A DNA stretch of 64,000 nucleotides from Paenibacillus sp. FSL R10-2782 (GTDB lineage Bacteria > Bacillota > Bacilli > Paenibacillales > Paenibacillaceae): positions 2,967,001-3,031,000 of the forward strand of contig NZ_CP151951.1 of assembly GCF_038592985.1 (NCBI RefSeq). The letters are read 5' to 3'. A program made the position numbers and the translations under genes. The notes under the pieces were generated by a model that was not told the DNA's origin, did not search any database, and saw nothing but the letters and a program-made list of their open reading frames with translations. The first letter of the stretch is position 1. Every line of letters begins with the position of its first letter. Below are positions 9,901 through 16,767 of the stretch, in pieces.

Positions 9901-10383
9901 CAAAAGCAGGGCATCCACGCCACCTTCAATCAGCGCCAAGGCCTGCTCTTCATAGCTCTCAATTAGCTCCGCAAACGTAACACCACCTGTCACGGATAAT
10001 GTTTTCGTCGTCGGTCCCATGGCTCCTACAACAAAACGAGGCTTGTCCGCAGTATAGTACTTATCTGCTGCATTACGCGCCAATTTAGCTGCAACCAGGT
10101 TAATTTCACGGGCACGCTCCGGTATATCGTAATCCGCCAAAACAACGGATGTTGCTCCAAAAGTATTCGTTTCAATCAGGTCTGATCCGGCCTCCAAGTA
10201 TGCTTCATGTATCCCTTGAATGACATCTGGTCTAGTCAAGACCAGCATCTCGTTGCAGCCCTCTAGCTCTTCCCCGCCAAAATCGTCGGGGGAAAGGTCC
10301 TCTTGCTGGATCATGGTGCCCATGGCCCCGTCAAGAATGAGTATTCTTCGTTGTAATGCATCCTGTAAGCTAACTTTATCCAA
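6943..10383 (-). CDS. metH: Cobalamin-dependent methionine synthase
   Basis: 1146 residues. It transfers a methyl group from 5-methyltetrahydrofolate to homocysteine via methylcobalamin. Domains in order: homocysteine-binding barrel (about 1-320; zinc cysteines in GLNCATG and GGCCGTT), pterin-binding barrel (about 345-610), B12 cap and Rossmann domain (about 640-860; DVHDIGKN carries the lower-ligand histidine), and the SAM-dependent reactivation domain (about 880-1140). The start is a TTG at 10381-10383 preceded by a G-rich site (GGGGGGGAAGAG). No SAM or cobalamin riboswitch is visible in the roughly 230-base upstream gap. Confidence 0.97.
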   Translation of the reverse strand: MDKVSLQDALQRRILILDGAMGTMIQQEDLSPDDFGGEELEGCNEMLVLTRPDVIQGIHEAYLEAGSDLIETNTFGATSVVLADYDIPERAREINLVAAKLARNAADKYYTADKPRFVVGAMGPTTKTLSVTGGVTFAELIESYEEQALALIEGGVDALLLETSQDTLNVKAGSIGIRQAFEQTGIELPLMISGTIEPMGTTLAGQNIESFCISLEHLHPVSIGLNCATGPEFMRDHIRSLSDMSSAAISCYPNAGLPDENGQYHESPDSLARKMAAFAEKGWLNIAGGCCGTTPEHIRVMSESMAQFEPRPLEGHHPPAVSGIEPVYIEQENRPYMVGERTNVLGSRKFKRLIVEGKYEEASEIARAQVKSGAHVIDICVQDPDRDEMTDMEAFLKLVVNKVKVPLVIDTTDIKVIDTALQYSQGKAIINSINLEDGEEKFEKMAPLIHKYGAAVVVGTIDERGQAISREDKLEVAKRSYDLLVNRYGLAPEDLIFDTLVFPVGTGDEQYIGSAKETIEGIRIIKEALPGVHTILGISNVSFGLPEAGREVLNSVYLYECTKAGLDYAIVNTEKLERYASIPEHERKLAEDLIYKTNDDTLAAFVAAFRNKKVEKKEKVSNLSLEERLASYVVEGSKEGLIPDLEQALAKYSSLEIINGPLMKGMEEVGRLFNNNELIVAEVLQSAEVMKASVAYLEPFMEKNESSVKGKILLATVKGDVHDIGKNLVEIILSNNGYHIVNLGIKVPPERIIEAYREEKADAIGLSGLLVKSAQQMVLTAQDLKNANIDIPIMVGGAALTRKFTKNRIRPEYDGMVVYAKDAMDGLDIANKLMNPESRKKMAEEMEAEREAEAATVVEAKPLPKLTRAVRSNIAQDLPVYIPPDTDRHVLRNYPLNYILPYVNMQMLMGHHLGLKGNVEQLLASGNPKATQLKETVDSIMFEAVTDGIIQAHAVYRFFPAQSQGDQILVYDPSDVSKVLHTFTFPRQQVEPYLCLADFLKSVESGVMDYVGFMVVTAGHGIQQLSTQWKEKGDYLRSHALQSVALEVAEGLAERLHHIIRDSWGFPDSADMTMKQRHGARYQGIRVSFGYPACPDLEDQGPLFQLLKPEDIGVELTEGFMMEPEASVSAMVFSHPQAQYFNVEKV

Positions 10384-10612
10384 AATCTCTTCCCCCCCGC
10401 AAAACGTTAAATCCTAGTTTAGCAGAAACCGTATCATTTAGATAGATTGAAGTAAAACATACGTTTTATACGGCTTCTTTTGTGCAAAAGAAACTTTCGA
10501 TATTCATTGTTACAGTTTTCAACATAAAATATTTCAAACCTATATTGTACAACGATTCAAGACATGATATCCTGTATATAACATTAAACCAAGTGGAAAA
10601 GAGGGATAATAG

Positions 10613-11155
10613 ATGGCTGAAATCTTTATACGCAATACGAATGTACGAATTAGCGATGAAGACAAGGTACGTGAATTTTTGGAAAGTCAAGAGGTATTGT
10701 ACGAGCATTGGGATGCCTCCAAGCTGTCCGGGGAGCTGCAAGAAAACTTCACCCTGACAGATGAACAAAAATTGGCTGTTCTAAGCACTTTTGAAGCCGA
10801 AATCAAGGATTTAGTCGCCCGCCGTGGGTATAAAATATGGGACGTTATCACCTTGTCCGAAGCAACGCCGAATTTGGACGAGCTGCTTGCCAAGTTTGAG
10901 CAAATTCATACCCATACAGAAGATGAAATCCGTGCTATTGTAGCAGGCAAAGGTATTTTCATCATTAAAGGTCCTGAAGAAATCGGTTATTTTAATGTTG
11001 AGCTCTCACCGGGTGACGTTATTTCCGTACCAGAAAATATTCCTCACTTCTTTACCTTAATGGAGAATCAGAAGATCGTCGCAGTACGTTTGTTCATCGA
11101 AGAAAATGGCTGGATTGCCGAACCGTTTGAAGATCCATCGTTTATTAAGGCATAA
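10613..11155 (+). CDS. mtnD: Acireductone dioxygenase
   Basis: 180 residues, full length. This cupin enzyme oxidises the acireductone of the methionine salvage pathway. With Fe it gives the methionine precursor, with Ni an off-pathway product. The metal ligands are H-x-H-x4-E in IHTHTEDEIRAI and a later histidine in VPENIPHFF. It stands alone, divergent from metH, so two methionine-forming steps share one intergenic region. A possible promoter is TTGTAC at 10545-10550 and TATCCT at 10568-10573 with a 17-base spacer. Confidence 0.95.
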   Translation: MAEIFIRNTNVRISDEDKVREFLESQEVLYEHWDASKLSGELQENFTLTDEQKLAVLSTFEAEIKDLVARRGYKIWDVITLSEATPNLDELLAKFEQIHTHTEDEIRAIVAGKGIFIIKGPEEIGYFNVELSPGDVISVPENIPHFFTLMENQKIVAVRLFIEENGWIAEPFEDPSFIKA

Positions 11156-11203
11156 TACCTGCTATTAAAGAATAATAAGAATTCACCCTAATGTGGATAA
11201 AGC

Positions 11204-11246
11204 AACTCCCTCTGCTCTGAGATACCTGAGCGGAGGGAGTTTTTTT
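11204..11246 (+). terminator. Rho-independent terminator after mtnD
   Basis: ACTCCCTC-t-GCTC and GAGC-g-GAGGGAGT form a long stem with one mismatch, followed by seven T residues. Confidence 0.9.
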
Positions 11247-11278
11247 GCCTTATTACTATAATAAGAAACGGAGAGCAC

Positions 11279-12082
11279 TTACTTAAACGATTGAATAATT
11301 CCATTCAATTCGGACAGATGCTTAATTTCGAACTTTGGCTTGATTTCTGTAGTATTGGTTTTGGCGTTTCGGTTCACCCACACGGAGTGCACACCTGCTG
11401 CCAGAGCTCCTTGAATATCAGTCGTCAGCTTATCCCCAACCATTAAAGCATGTTCAGGCTCAATACCAAGAAGCCCCAAAGCATGCTGAAAAATAGACGG
11501 ATCAGGCTTGCCTTTACCAAACGAACCTGAAATAACAACGTGATCAAAAAATGGAGCTAACTGCGGAACCCCATCCAGCTTTTCCTGCTGTAGATCAGGG
11601 GAGCCGTTTGTCAACAAAAGAAGCTTATACTGCCCTTTCAATTGCTCCAGAATCTCAAACGTTTCTTCATAAACATGGGGACGGGAGCGTCTTTCCAAAG
11701 CAAATTGGGTTGCCAGCTTCTGCGCCAACTCCTCATTATCTATCCCCAGCTGTTGGAGACCTCTACGCCAAGATTCCTTTCGATAAGCAGGTGCCAACTG
11801 TTCCAATTGCCGGAACTCAGGCTGCTCTCCTGCCGTAAAATTCGCCCACAATCCCTCAAACGGATTAATACCAATCAATTGAGTAAAACTGAAGGTTTCA
11901 TAAGACTCATACAAAGAACGCGCTTCCTTGCGGACTGCTTCTTCCAAAGCTTCTGAATCAACGCCTGCTTCCTGGGAGCCTGTCTGGCAGGCCGCGTCAA
12001 ATGCCTCTTCTACGCTGCGCTCATCCCACAGAAGTGTATCATCAAGATCGAACATTACGGCCTGAATCGCCATCTGAATCAT
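11279..12082 (-). CDS. HAD-family hydrolase, YjjG/PynA-like
   Basis: About 267 residues. HAD motifs: VMFDLDDTLLWDE (nucleophile and acid aspartates), LLLTNGS (motif II), lysine in GKGKPDPSIF (motif III), and MVGDKLTTDIQGALAAG (motif IV). A helical C1 cap lies between motifs I and II. The pattern fits house-cleaning nucleotidases and phosphoglycolate-phosphatase-like enzymes, but the substrate is not determinable here. ATG at 12080-12082 follows GGAAAGAGAG. A second in-frame ATG three codons on is also plausible. Confidence 0.85.
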   Translation of the reverse strand: MIQMAIQAVMFDLDDTLLWDERSVEEAFDAACQTGSQEAGVDSEALEEAVRKEARSLYESYETFSFTQLIGINPFEGLWANFTAGEQPEFRQLEQLAPAYRKESWRRGLQQLGIDNEELAQKLATQFALERRSRPHVYEETFEILEQLKGQYKLLLLTNGSPDLQQEKLDGVPQLAPFFDHVVISGSFGKGKPDPSIFQHALGLLGIEPEHALMVGDKLTTDIQGALAAGVHSVWVNRNAKTNTTEIKPKFEIKHLSELNGIIQSFK

Positions 12083-12170
12083 CCACTCTCTTTCCACTTT
12101 ATTATGTATGCTGGTTCCGCCTTATTGCGTCTACAAGCATTCCAATCGTTATGTGCCCATATTAGTCAAG

Positions 12171-12210
12171 AGGCCGCAATGTGTTATATGAAATAACATC
12201 ATGCGACCTT
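12171..12210. other. Imperfect hairpin in the gap downstream of a small membrane protein gene
   Basis: AGGCCGCAATGTGTTAT and ATAACATCATGCGACCT form an imperfect stem of about 17 bp with a 5-base loop. It follows the minus-strand membrane protein gene, but no T-run is present, so its role as a terminator is uncertain. Confidence 0.4.
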
Positions 12211-12267
12211 ATTTACAGAGGTTACAGGCCCACCGACAATTTAAACGATTCGTACCAACAGAAGTCG

Positions 12268-12777
12268 TTATTTTTTGTCTACTTGAACCTGATTAGATAG
12301 CGCAAACTTCTCAAGCCGCTCTGCAATGGCATCCGTATCATAACGGCCCAGTGATTTTGTAAAAATAAAGTTGCCACCCTTACCTTTTCTTTCAACTGTT
12401 ACGTAACCCTTTTCAATCTTGATGGCTTTCATATCCTCTGCCGTCATTGGACGCTCTCTGCCACCCTTCAACATGTACAACGTGCTCTTTCCAACCTTCA
12501 AATAAGGACGGCGGATGAAAAAGATAACAGCCAGCATCAAATACAAGCCGAATACAAGCCAGTCCATGCCGCGCATACCAGTCTTAGTCAAAAAATAACT
12601 CATGAGCATGTACAGAACTGCAAGTCCAGCCAACATGATTGGCACGGTAATATTACGTCCACGGAAAATATCCATTGCAGAACCGGTGCCACTAATGGTT
12701 TGGATGCCTTGCTTTTTGCGCGACTTATTCAAATGCGCTGTGTTTTTGCGAACTTTTCTTTCAAATGACCGGGCCAT
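12268..12777 (-). CDS. Hypothetical membrane protein with two transmembrane helices
   Basis: 169 residues, family not recognised. A strongly basic N-terminus (about 1-25, FERKVRKNTAHLNKSRKKQG) precedes two hydrophobic helices (about 44-66, VPIMLAGLAVLYMLMSYFL, and about 72-90, WLVFGLYLMLAVIFFI). These are followed by a polar cytoplasmic tail of about 75 residues with short beta-like segments (AIKIEKGYVTVERKGKGGNFIFTK). Both ends are probably cytoplasmic. Start MARSFERK is supported by the sharp basic onset. It stands alone between the HAD gene and the yneA/DUF896 group. Confidence 0.75.
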   Translation of the reverse strand: MARSFERKVRKNTAHLNKSRKKQGIQTISGTGSAMDIFRGRNITVPIMLAGLAVLYMLMSYFLTKTGMRGMDWLVFGLYLMLAVIFFIRRPYLKVGKSTLYMLKGGRERPMTAEDMKAIKIEKGYVTVERKGKGGNFIFTKSLGRYDTDAIAERLEKFALSNQVQVDKK

Positions 12778-12905
12778 CTCTCAATTCCCTTCCCAAATAT
12801 ATTGCCTAAAAACAATTGCCACCAATCCTAATCTATATAAATACCAAAAATAGATACCTAAAAAAACGAAAAGCAAATTACGCAGGCTAAGCCGCTTTAG
12901 CGACA

Positions 12906-13112
12906 TTAATGTGTCAGCCCACCATTTCCCTTCGACGCATCTTCGTCCACAATTTCAATCGTATCAAGTTGCTGCCGAAAATTACGGCGAATGTTATCCA
13001 AATAAATTTCCCGAAGATTGGCGCGCTCTGTTGTTTCCTCTTCCGTCAATCCTTCGGCTTTTGCTTTGCGAGCCAATTCATTGATGCGCTGTACCAAGCT
13101 GTCTATATCCAA
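12906..13112 (-). CDS. DUF896 protein, YnzC-like
   Basis: 68 residues. RINELARKAKAEGLTEEETTERANLREIYLDNIRRNFRQQLDTIEIVD is the typical DUF896 two-helix hairpin. In B. subtilis the homologue ynzC lies in the SOS-controlled yneA-yneB-ynzC operon, and here the order lexA / yneA / this gene is kept without yneB. The frame reaches 13157, but the TTG at 13110-13112 is preferred because GGAGGGG lies 7 bases upstream and the protein then begins MDIDSLVQRINEL, as the family does. Confidence 0.85.
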   Translation of the reverse strand: MDIDSLVQRINELARKAKAEGLTEEETTERANLREIYLDNIRRNFRQQLDTIEIVDEDASKGNGGLTH

Positions 13113-13217
13113 ATTCTGTCCCCTCCATATAAGCAAAGATATAATACACTTTGACATGTAGAAAAGAGCTTGTCAAGGTTCTCGCATCACGTTCCCTAAT
13201 AGCTCTAATGGTACTGC

Positions 13218-13589
13218 TCAGAAGTGTGGAAGCTTTAAAACCTGGCCTGCCTGCACTCCCCGTTCTTCCAGTCCGTTAATCCGAACAATTCCTTCTATAT
13301 ATACCCGTGTATCCATTCGTTTCGGTTTATGATTGGAAGCAATCCGCCACAATGTGTCCCCAGGCTGCACAATAAGTTTGGTTACCTCTACATTCGGAAC
13401 CGATGGAGCCGCGAATACCGTCAGTACACCTGTACCCGCAATCCAGGAGATGATAACCAGAATAAGAAGTTTGGAGAGAATACTGTTAGTAATGGTCCGT
13501 ACAAGCTGTGCCTTTCTCTCATTCCGGACATTTTGCATCTTTTCTAAATTCAATGGAAAAATACTTTGATATGTGCTATATTTCATCAT
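13218..13589 (-). CDS. yneA: LysM protein, YneA-like SOS cell-division suppressor
   Basis: 123 residues. One N-terminal transmembrane helix (about 36-60, TNSILSKLLILVIISWIAGTG) is followed by an extracytoplasmic LysM domain (KLIVQPGDTLWRIASNHKP ... VRINGLEERGVQAGQVLKLP). This is the YneA layout: a membrane-anchored, short-lived protein that blocks division after DNA damage. Location divergent from lexA and the dense LexA-box-like sites between them support the role. GGAGG at about 13599-13603 precedes the ATGATG start. The specific name rests on context, since LysM alone is not specific. Confidence 0.85.
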   Translation of the reverse strand: MMKYSTYQSIFPLNLEKMQNVRNERKAQLVRTITNSILSKLLILVIISWIAGTGVLTVFAAPSVPNVEVTKLIVQPGDTLWRIASNHKPKRMDTRVYIEGIVRINGLEERGVQAGQVLKLPHF

Positions 13590-13602
13590 TGGCTGCGTCC
13601 TC

Positions 13603-13732
13603 CAAACGTTTGTTCCTATGTTTTTTCACAATATAACACGAACATTTGTTTTATTCAATAGAAAAGAGAACAAAAGTTCGCGATTATTTTTAGGGATTAT
13701 TTAGAACTTATGTTTGTACGAACGGAGGTTCT
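13603..13732. promoter_or_regulatory. Cluster of five LexA (SOS) box-like sites between yneA and lexA
   Basis: Compared with the Gram-positive consensus CGAACNNNNGTTCG the sites are: 13603-13616 (CAAACGTTTGTTCC), 13639-13652 (CGAACATTTGTTTT), 13667-13680 (AGAACAAAAGTTCG), 13703-13716 (AGAACTTATGTTTG) and 13719-13732 (CGAACGGAGGTTCT). The last lies inside the lexA promoter spacer, which gives autorepression. The first three lie close to the yneA start. Site strength is judged by eye only. Confidence 0.8.
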
Positions 13733-13742
13733 ATGCTATAAT
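13714..13742 (+). promoter_or_regulatory. lexA promoter
   Basis: TTGTAC (13714-13719) and a perfect TATAAT (13737-13742) are separated by 17 bases. A LexA-box-like site (13719-13732) fills most of the spacer, so bound LexA would block RNA polymerase. Confidence 0.85.
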
Positions 13743-13776
13743 TTTCCCAAACGTTACTAAATGGGGTTGATACGGT

Positions 13777-14403
13777 ATGTCTAAGATTTCAAGCCGCCAG
13801 CAGGCCATTCTTGAATTTATCCGCAATGAAGTGCGTCTAAAGGGTTATCCCCCTTCTGTGCGCGAAATAGGTGAGGCTGTCGGATTGGCTTCCAGTTCTA
13901 CGGTTCACGGTCATTTGGATCGTTTGGAGAAAAAGGGACTGATTCGTCGTGATCCAACGAAACCACGGGCCATCGAGTTACTCGGTCAAGATGAATCGGA
14001 TAACAGCAACTTGATTAATTACTCAATTAGTCGTGTGCCGGTCGTCGGCAAAGTTACAGCTGGTTTGCCTATTACAGCAACAGAAAATATTGAAGATTAC
14101 TTTCCTCTTCCCCAACATTTTGTTGGTGAGGATAAAATATTCATGTTATCTGTTGTAGGAGAAAGCATGATTGAAGCTGGTATTGCTAACGGAGACTATG
14201 TCATTGTACGTCAACAGCAGACAGCCGATAACGGCGACATTGTCGTGGCCATGACGGACGAGGACGAGGCTACTGTTAAAACTTTTTACAAGGAAAAAGA
14301 TCATATCCGACTTCAACCGGAAAATCCGGCCTTTGAACCGCTTCGTCTGACGCACGTCAGTATTTTGGGCAAGGTTGTAGGACTCTTCCGGGACTTCCAC
14401 TAA
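13777..14403 (+). CDS. lexA: LexA repressor
   Basis: 208 residues. An N-terminal winged helix (1-65; [20 protein letters not shown] is the recognition region) is followed by the S24 self-cleavage domain. The Ala-Gly cleavage bond is A95-G96 in GKVTAGLPI, the catalytic serine is S130 ([16 protein letters not shown]) and the lysine K168 (DEATVKTF). RecA filaments on single-stranded DNA trigger self-cleavage and derepress the SOS genes. A LexA-box-like site inside its own promoter predicts autoregulation. A terminator follows 40 bases after the stop. Confidence 0.97.
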   Translation: MSKISSRQQAILEFIRNEVRLKGYPPSVREIGEAVGLASSSTVHGHLDRLEKKGLIRRDPTKPRAIELLGQDESDNSNLINYSISRVPVVGKVTAGLPITATENIEDYFPLPQHFVGEDKIFMLSVVGESMIEAGIANGDYVIVRQQQTADNGDIVVAMTDEDEATVKTFYKEKDHIRLQPENPAFEPLRLTHVSILGKVVGLFRDFH

Positions 14404-14440
14404 TTTTTCATTTTTCAGCCCCGTTATTCTTCCCTCTACA

Positions 14441-14480
14441 ACAAAACCGGCTGCCCATGGCAAGCCGGTTTTGTGTTGAT
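14441..14480 (+). terminator. Rho-independent terminator after lexA
   Basis: CAAAACCGGCT (14442-14452) and AGCCGGTTTTG pair over 11 bp, followed by TGTTGATTTT. Confidence 0.8.
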
Positions 14481-14831
14481 TTTATATATACAAAACGTTC
14501 CTCAAAGCTATTCTTTTTCCTTTTGATAGCCTTAGATTTTAAATCTTTGGAAAAGCAACTTGAAGCCGTATGTACTTTCCGAAAGAAATAACTACACAGA
14601 GTACCATCAGGAATATAAAGTGCTTTCTGTAACTTTATCCTACAACGTAAGTGGAAAAGGATACGGCAGGAAAGCATGAGTTTTTCCGTTCCTTACCTCC
14701 ATACTTTATTTGTTTCTGAATATTAGGATCATAGGTGATAGCTTTTTTTTGCTTTTAATAGATTTATGCTGATACATTGCTAGCGCTAATGACATATGAA
14801 TAAAGTAGACCTTAGAAAAGGAGATAAGCTG
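14481..14831. other. Intergenic region between lexA and two small basic genes
   Basis: About 350 AT-rich bases. GCCGTAT near 14570 and ATACGGC near 14660 are complementary and about 90 bases apart, so a large folded leader is possible. An open minus-strand frame here crosses the lexA terminator and is not supported. No known riboswitch was recognised. Confidence 0.3.
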
Positions 14832-15002
14832 ATGATCAAAAATAGAGTCAAGACGTATAAGCATCGTATTGGCAAGAACAAATTTCTGGTCGTAAAAGTC
14901 TTTCAGGCCGCAGCCGCAGAAACAAGAAGCGGTAACGCACTAGCCACAAACGCATTAAACATCAAAATTTCCAAACGCAGCCGTAAGCGTAAACACTTTT
15001 AA
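14832..15002 (+). CDS. Small, very basic protein with GNALA motif (copy 1)
   Basis: 56 residues, no family recognised. The start MIKNRVKTYKHRIGKNKF follows AAAAGGAGATAAGCTG. An upstream in-frame ATG at 14796 has no ribosome site. Roughly a third of the residues are Lys or Arg, concentrated at both ends (SKRSRKRKHF at the C-terminus). The middle, FQAAAAETRSGNALATNALNI, shares R-x-GNALAxN with the next gene. There is no signal peptide or hydrophobic helix, so a nucleic-acid-binding or spore-packing role is conceivable but not shown. Co-transcribed with copy 2, 43 bases downstream. Confidence 0.65.
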   Translation: MIKNRVKTYKHRIGKNKFLVVKVFQAAAAETRSGNALATNALNIKISKRSRKRKHF

Positions 15003-15045
15003 GATTCATCCGTACCTTCATTTCTTGTGAAGGGAGGTGAATATC

Positions 15046-15186
15046 ATGTGTAAAAGACATTTCAAACGTAGCGTGAGAAGAAGAGGCTTATTGATCCTTT
15101 CAAATCAGAGAGCCGTTGCACGTGCTAGAGGTAACGCACTGGCTGTTAATCTGTTTAGCGTAAATGATAGACAACGCAGACGTTAA
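15046..15186 (+). CDS. Small, very basic protein with GNALA motif (copy 2)
   Basis: 46 residues, no family recognised. The ribosome site is excellent (AAGGGAGGTGAATATC before ATG 15046-15048), which argues that this short frame is translated. It begins MCKRHFKRSVRRRG and ends FSVNDRQRRR. The centre VARARGNALAVNLFSV matches the TRSGNALATNALNI block of the upstream gene, so the pair is probably an ancient tandem duplication. Eleven arginines in 46 residues give an extreme positive charge. A strong terminator closes the two-gene unit. Confidence 0.65.
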   Translation: MCKRHFKRSVRRRGLLILSNQRAVARARGNALAVNLFSVNDRQRRR

Positions 15187-15204
15187 TGATGTTTTAAGCG
15201 AAAA

Positions 15205-15231
15205 GCGGGAAGGATTTCTTCCCGTTTTTTT
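15205..15231 (+). terminator. Rho-independent terminator after the small basic genes
   Basis: CGGGAAG (15206-15212) and CTTCCCG (15218-15224) pair, then seven T residues follow. Confidence 0.9.
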
Positions 15232-15270
15232 GCCACATTATCGTGTATAACGGAAATTACACCTATAATA

Positions 15271-15388
15271 GAATCAATTTCATAATACCCACAGTAGCTT
15301 TAATAAAAAGTACATATAGATCAAAATGGTTTGATTTGTCTATATGTAGTATACATTTCGTTGGCTTAATCATTTATGAAATGGATTC
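15271..15388. mobile_element. MITE-like 118-bp inverted-repeat element, copy 1
   Basis: The ends GAATCAATTTCATAA and TTATGAAATGGATTC are imperfect inverted repeats. An inner pair, ACATATAGA and TCTATATGT, makes nearly the whole element foldable. A second copy of the same length with about 90% identity lies at 55781-55898. No coding capacity of its own. Target-site duplication is not clear. It sits between the small basic genes and the first agr-like operon. Confidence 0.7.
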
Positions 15389-15660
15389 AATAAAAATTGA
15401 TTTTTATGGTTATTCTCCCCTATGAACTATTGTGTCTTTATCTTGACTGTATGATCATTATCCTAAATACTTTTAACGAAATGCTTTTCCTAGTGGAGAT
15501 GCCTACTTCCCTACCTTTTGAAACAGAAAAGCTAGACCCGAACGGAATTTGTGCAAAGATCTTGCTAACCACAGCGCATTATTTCTCACTTCCGCAAAAA
15601 CGAGCGAATGAGTGCTGAATGTCTCTTATGTTTTAACAGTATAAGGCGAGTATTTTTGAC
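15389..15660. other. Intergenic region without recognisable gene
   Basis: About 270 AT-rich bases. A plus-strand frame of about 73 codons is open here, but it has no ribosome site and no recognisable protein character, so I do not call it. Confidence 0.3.
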
Positions 15661-15690
15661 AAAAAAAAAGAGCCGCTATCTAGTAGCAAC
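15661..15690 (-). terminator. Rho-independent terminator overlapping the end of the LytTR gene
   Basis: On the minus strand GTTGCTA and TAGCGGC pair with two G-U pairs around a 5-base loop, followed by nine or more T residues. The stem includes the last codons of the LytTR gene, so the operon ends exactly there. Confidence 0.8.
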
Positions 15691-16071
15691 TCCAGTGAAG
15701 ATTATGTTCGAATTAATGAAACCCATTTCCTCTATAACCTCTCCAAATCGGTGATAAGAGATTGGACACCTCTTCGACGTTTTTGTTATCTCACATTCAA
15801 AGTAAGCGTCTTTGAAAATGCCATTAACAATTTTCACCTTCTCCACATTCAGAGTATTGCTTCTGTCCACATTCAAGAAACGGAACCCATTATTATTTAG
15901 GAAGCTTTCCCAATGCTTTAAGGTGCCGATCATGTAATATGTTTTTTCGAATGTGTGAACTAGAATCTGATCCCTCTTATGTCCTTTAGATATGAAAAGA
16001 ACCTTGTCCACGGGTATGTTTTCACCCTTGTTAATACCTCCAGGAACAGCTGATACGGTTAGGTTTAGCAT
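15676..16071 (-). CDS. Stand-alone LytTR DNA-binding regulator
   Basis: About 131 residues. The LytTR signature is visible: VLFISKG near the start, YYMIGTLKHWESFLNNNGFRF, then LNVDRSNTLNVEKVKIVNG, matching the family pattern F-x-R-x-H-R-S-x-x-V-N. There is no receiver domain before it and no room for one. It is the last gene of an agr-like operon, 16 bases after the AgrD-like gene, and ends in a terminator. The start is the ATG with GGAG 9 bases upstream. The GTG five codons earlier coincides with that ribosome site. A role in sensing the AgrD-derived peptide is inferred from context. Confidence 0.82.
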   Translation of the reverse strand: MLNLTVSAVPGGINKGENIPVDKVLFISKGHKRDQILVHTFEKTYYMIGTLKHWESFLNNNGFRFLNVDRSNTLNVEKVKIVNGIFKDAYFECEITKTSKRCPISYHRFGEVIEEMGFINSNIIFTGVATR

Positions 16072-16087
16072 TTCACATATCTCCACT

Positions 16088-16234
16088 TTATTTCAACAGT
16101 TCTTCAGGTGGTTCGGGACTGTGAATCCAAGACAAACTCGCTGTACTCACTGATGCAACTGCAAGTGAAGTCAGTAATATGGCGGCATTGTAGTACATGC
16201 CAATTTTAAATTTACTAAATATAGGACTTTTCAT
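16088..16234 (-). CDS. AgrD-like cyclic lactone autoinducer prepeptide (locus 1)
   Basis: 48 residues. It has the three AgrD parts: a basic amphipathic/hydrophobic leader (MKSPIFSKFKIGMYYNAAIL and LTSLAVASVS), a core, and an acidic tail SPEPPEELLK. Aligned on the tail P-x-E-L, the core ends at Ile37 and a Ser at -5 gives a five-residue ring S-L-S-W-I, i.e. a lactone rather than a Cys thiolactone. The start overlaps the AgrB stop by ATGA, with GGGAGGTG in the ribosome site. The exact mature peptide is inference. Confidence 0.85.
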   Translation of the reverse strand: MKSPIFSKFKIGMYYNAAILLTSLAVASVSTASLSWIHSPEPPEELLK

Positions 16235-16767
16235 TTTTCGCACCTCCCTCCTATTAATGTTAAGCTCTGAACAAAAAAACTAGCAGCTACCACCGAAATA
16301 GCCAGCCACAAATTAAGTGTTATTATGAAGACTCCGAAAATCTTCAACAATGGGTAGTGCCGTTTAGGTATACGAGTCTTCCCGTCTATTCTAGACGGGG
16401 CGTAAACTAAGACAAGTATTATACTTAATACCGACGTAATAACTATCCCATTATAGTTTAAATTCACAAAGGACAAGGCAGTAAGTAAAGCTGTAGATAC
16501 AACAATACATACCACATTGCTCCTTAAATGTATTCCTCCTACAACTTGACGCAGTATAGAAAAAGATATCATCGCCAGTATGGTTTCCTGCACCTTACCC
16601 GTAATAAATGAAAGACCGATAGTTAACACAATAATTGAAACTGTATTAATCACAACGGCTATTCCATGTTTTAAAACCGCAATAGAAGCTGGATGATCCG
16701 GTACAACTGTTTTGATATGAGTTGCAATATCAAGAGCGATAGTATCAAGATTTTTTATAATAATCAC
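16231..16767 (-). CDS. AgrB-like membrane protease (locus 1)
   Basis: 178 residues with about five or six membrane helices. The catalytic pair of AgrB is present as H80 and C87 in RQVVGGIHLRSNVVC, the same 7-residue spacing as in staphylococcal AgrB. The enzyme cuts and cyclises the AgrD prepeptide in the membrane. It overlaps the upstream membrane-protein gene by 23 bases and the AgrD-like gene by 4, indicating translational coupling. The start is odd: GTG at 16765-16767 has GGAG only one base upstream, so an ATT or ATA codon a few bases on might be used. Confidence 0.92.
   Translation of the reverse strand: MIIIKNLDTIALDIATHIKTVVPDHPASIAVLKHGIAVVINTVSIIVLTIGLSFITGKVQETILAMISFSILRQVVGGIHLRSNVVCIVVSTALLTALSFVNLNYNGIVITSVLSIILVLVYAPSRIDGKTRIPKRHYPLLKIFGVFIITLNLWLAISVVAASFFVQSLTLIGGRCEK

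Noticed and set aside
10384..10612. Possible SAM or cobalamin riboswitch upstream of metH
   Set aside because: The region was read for the conserved boxes of these riboswitches and none was found. It is AT-rich with only promoter-like sequences.
14408..14677. Minus-strand frame of about 89 codons after lexA
   Set aside because: It crosses the lexA terminator, has no good ribosome site and shows no protein-like character in its second half.
15243..15425. Plus-strand frame over the MITE-like repeat
   Set aside because: Explained by the repeat itself. The second copy has no equivalent frame and no ribosome site is present.
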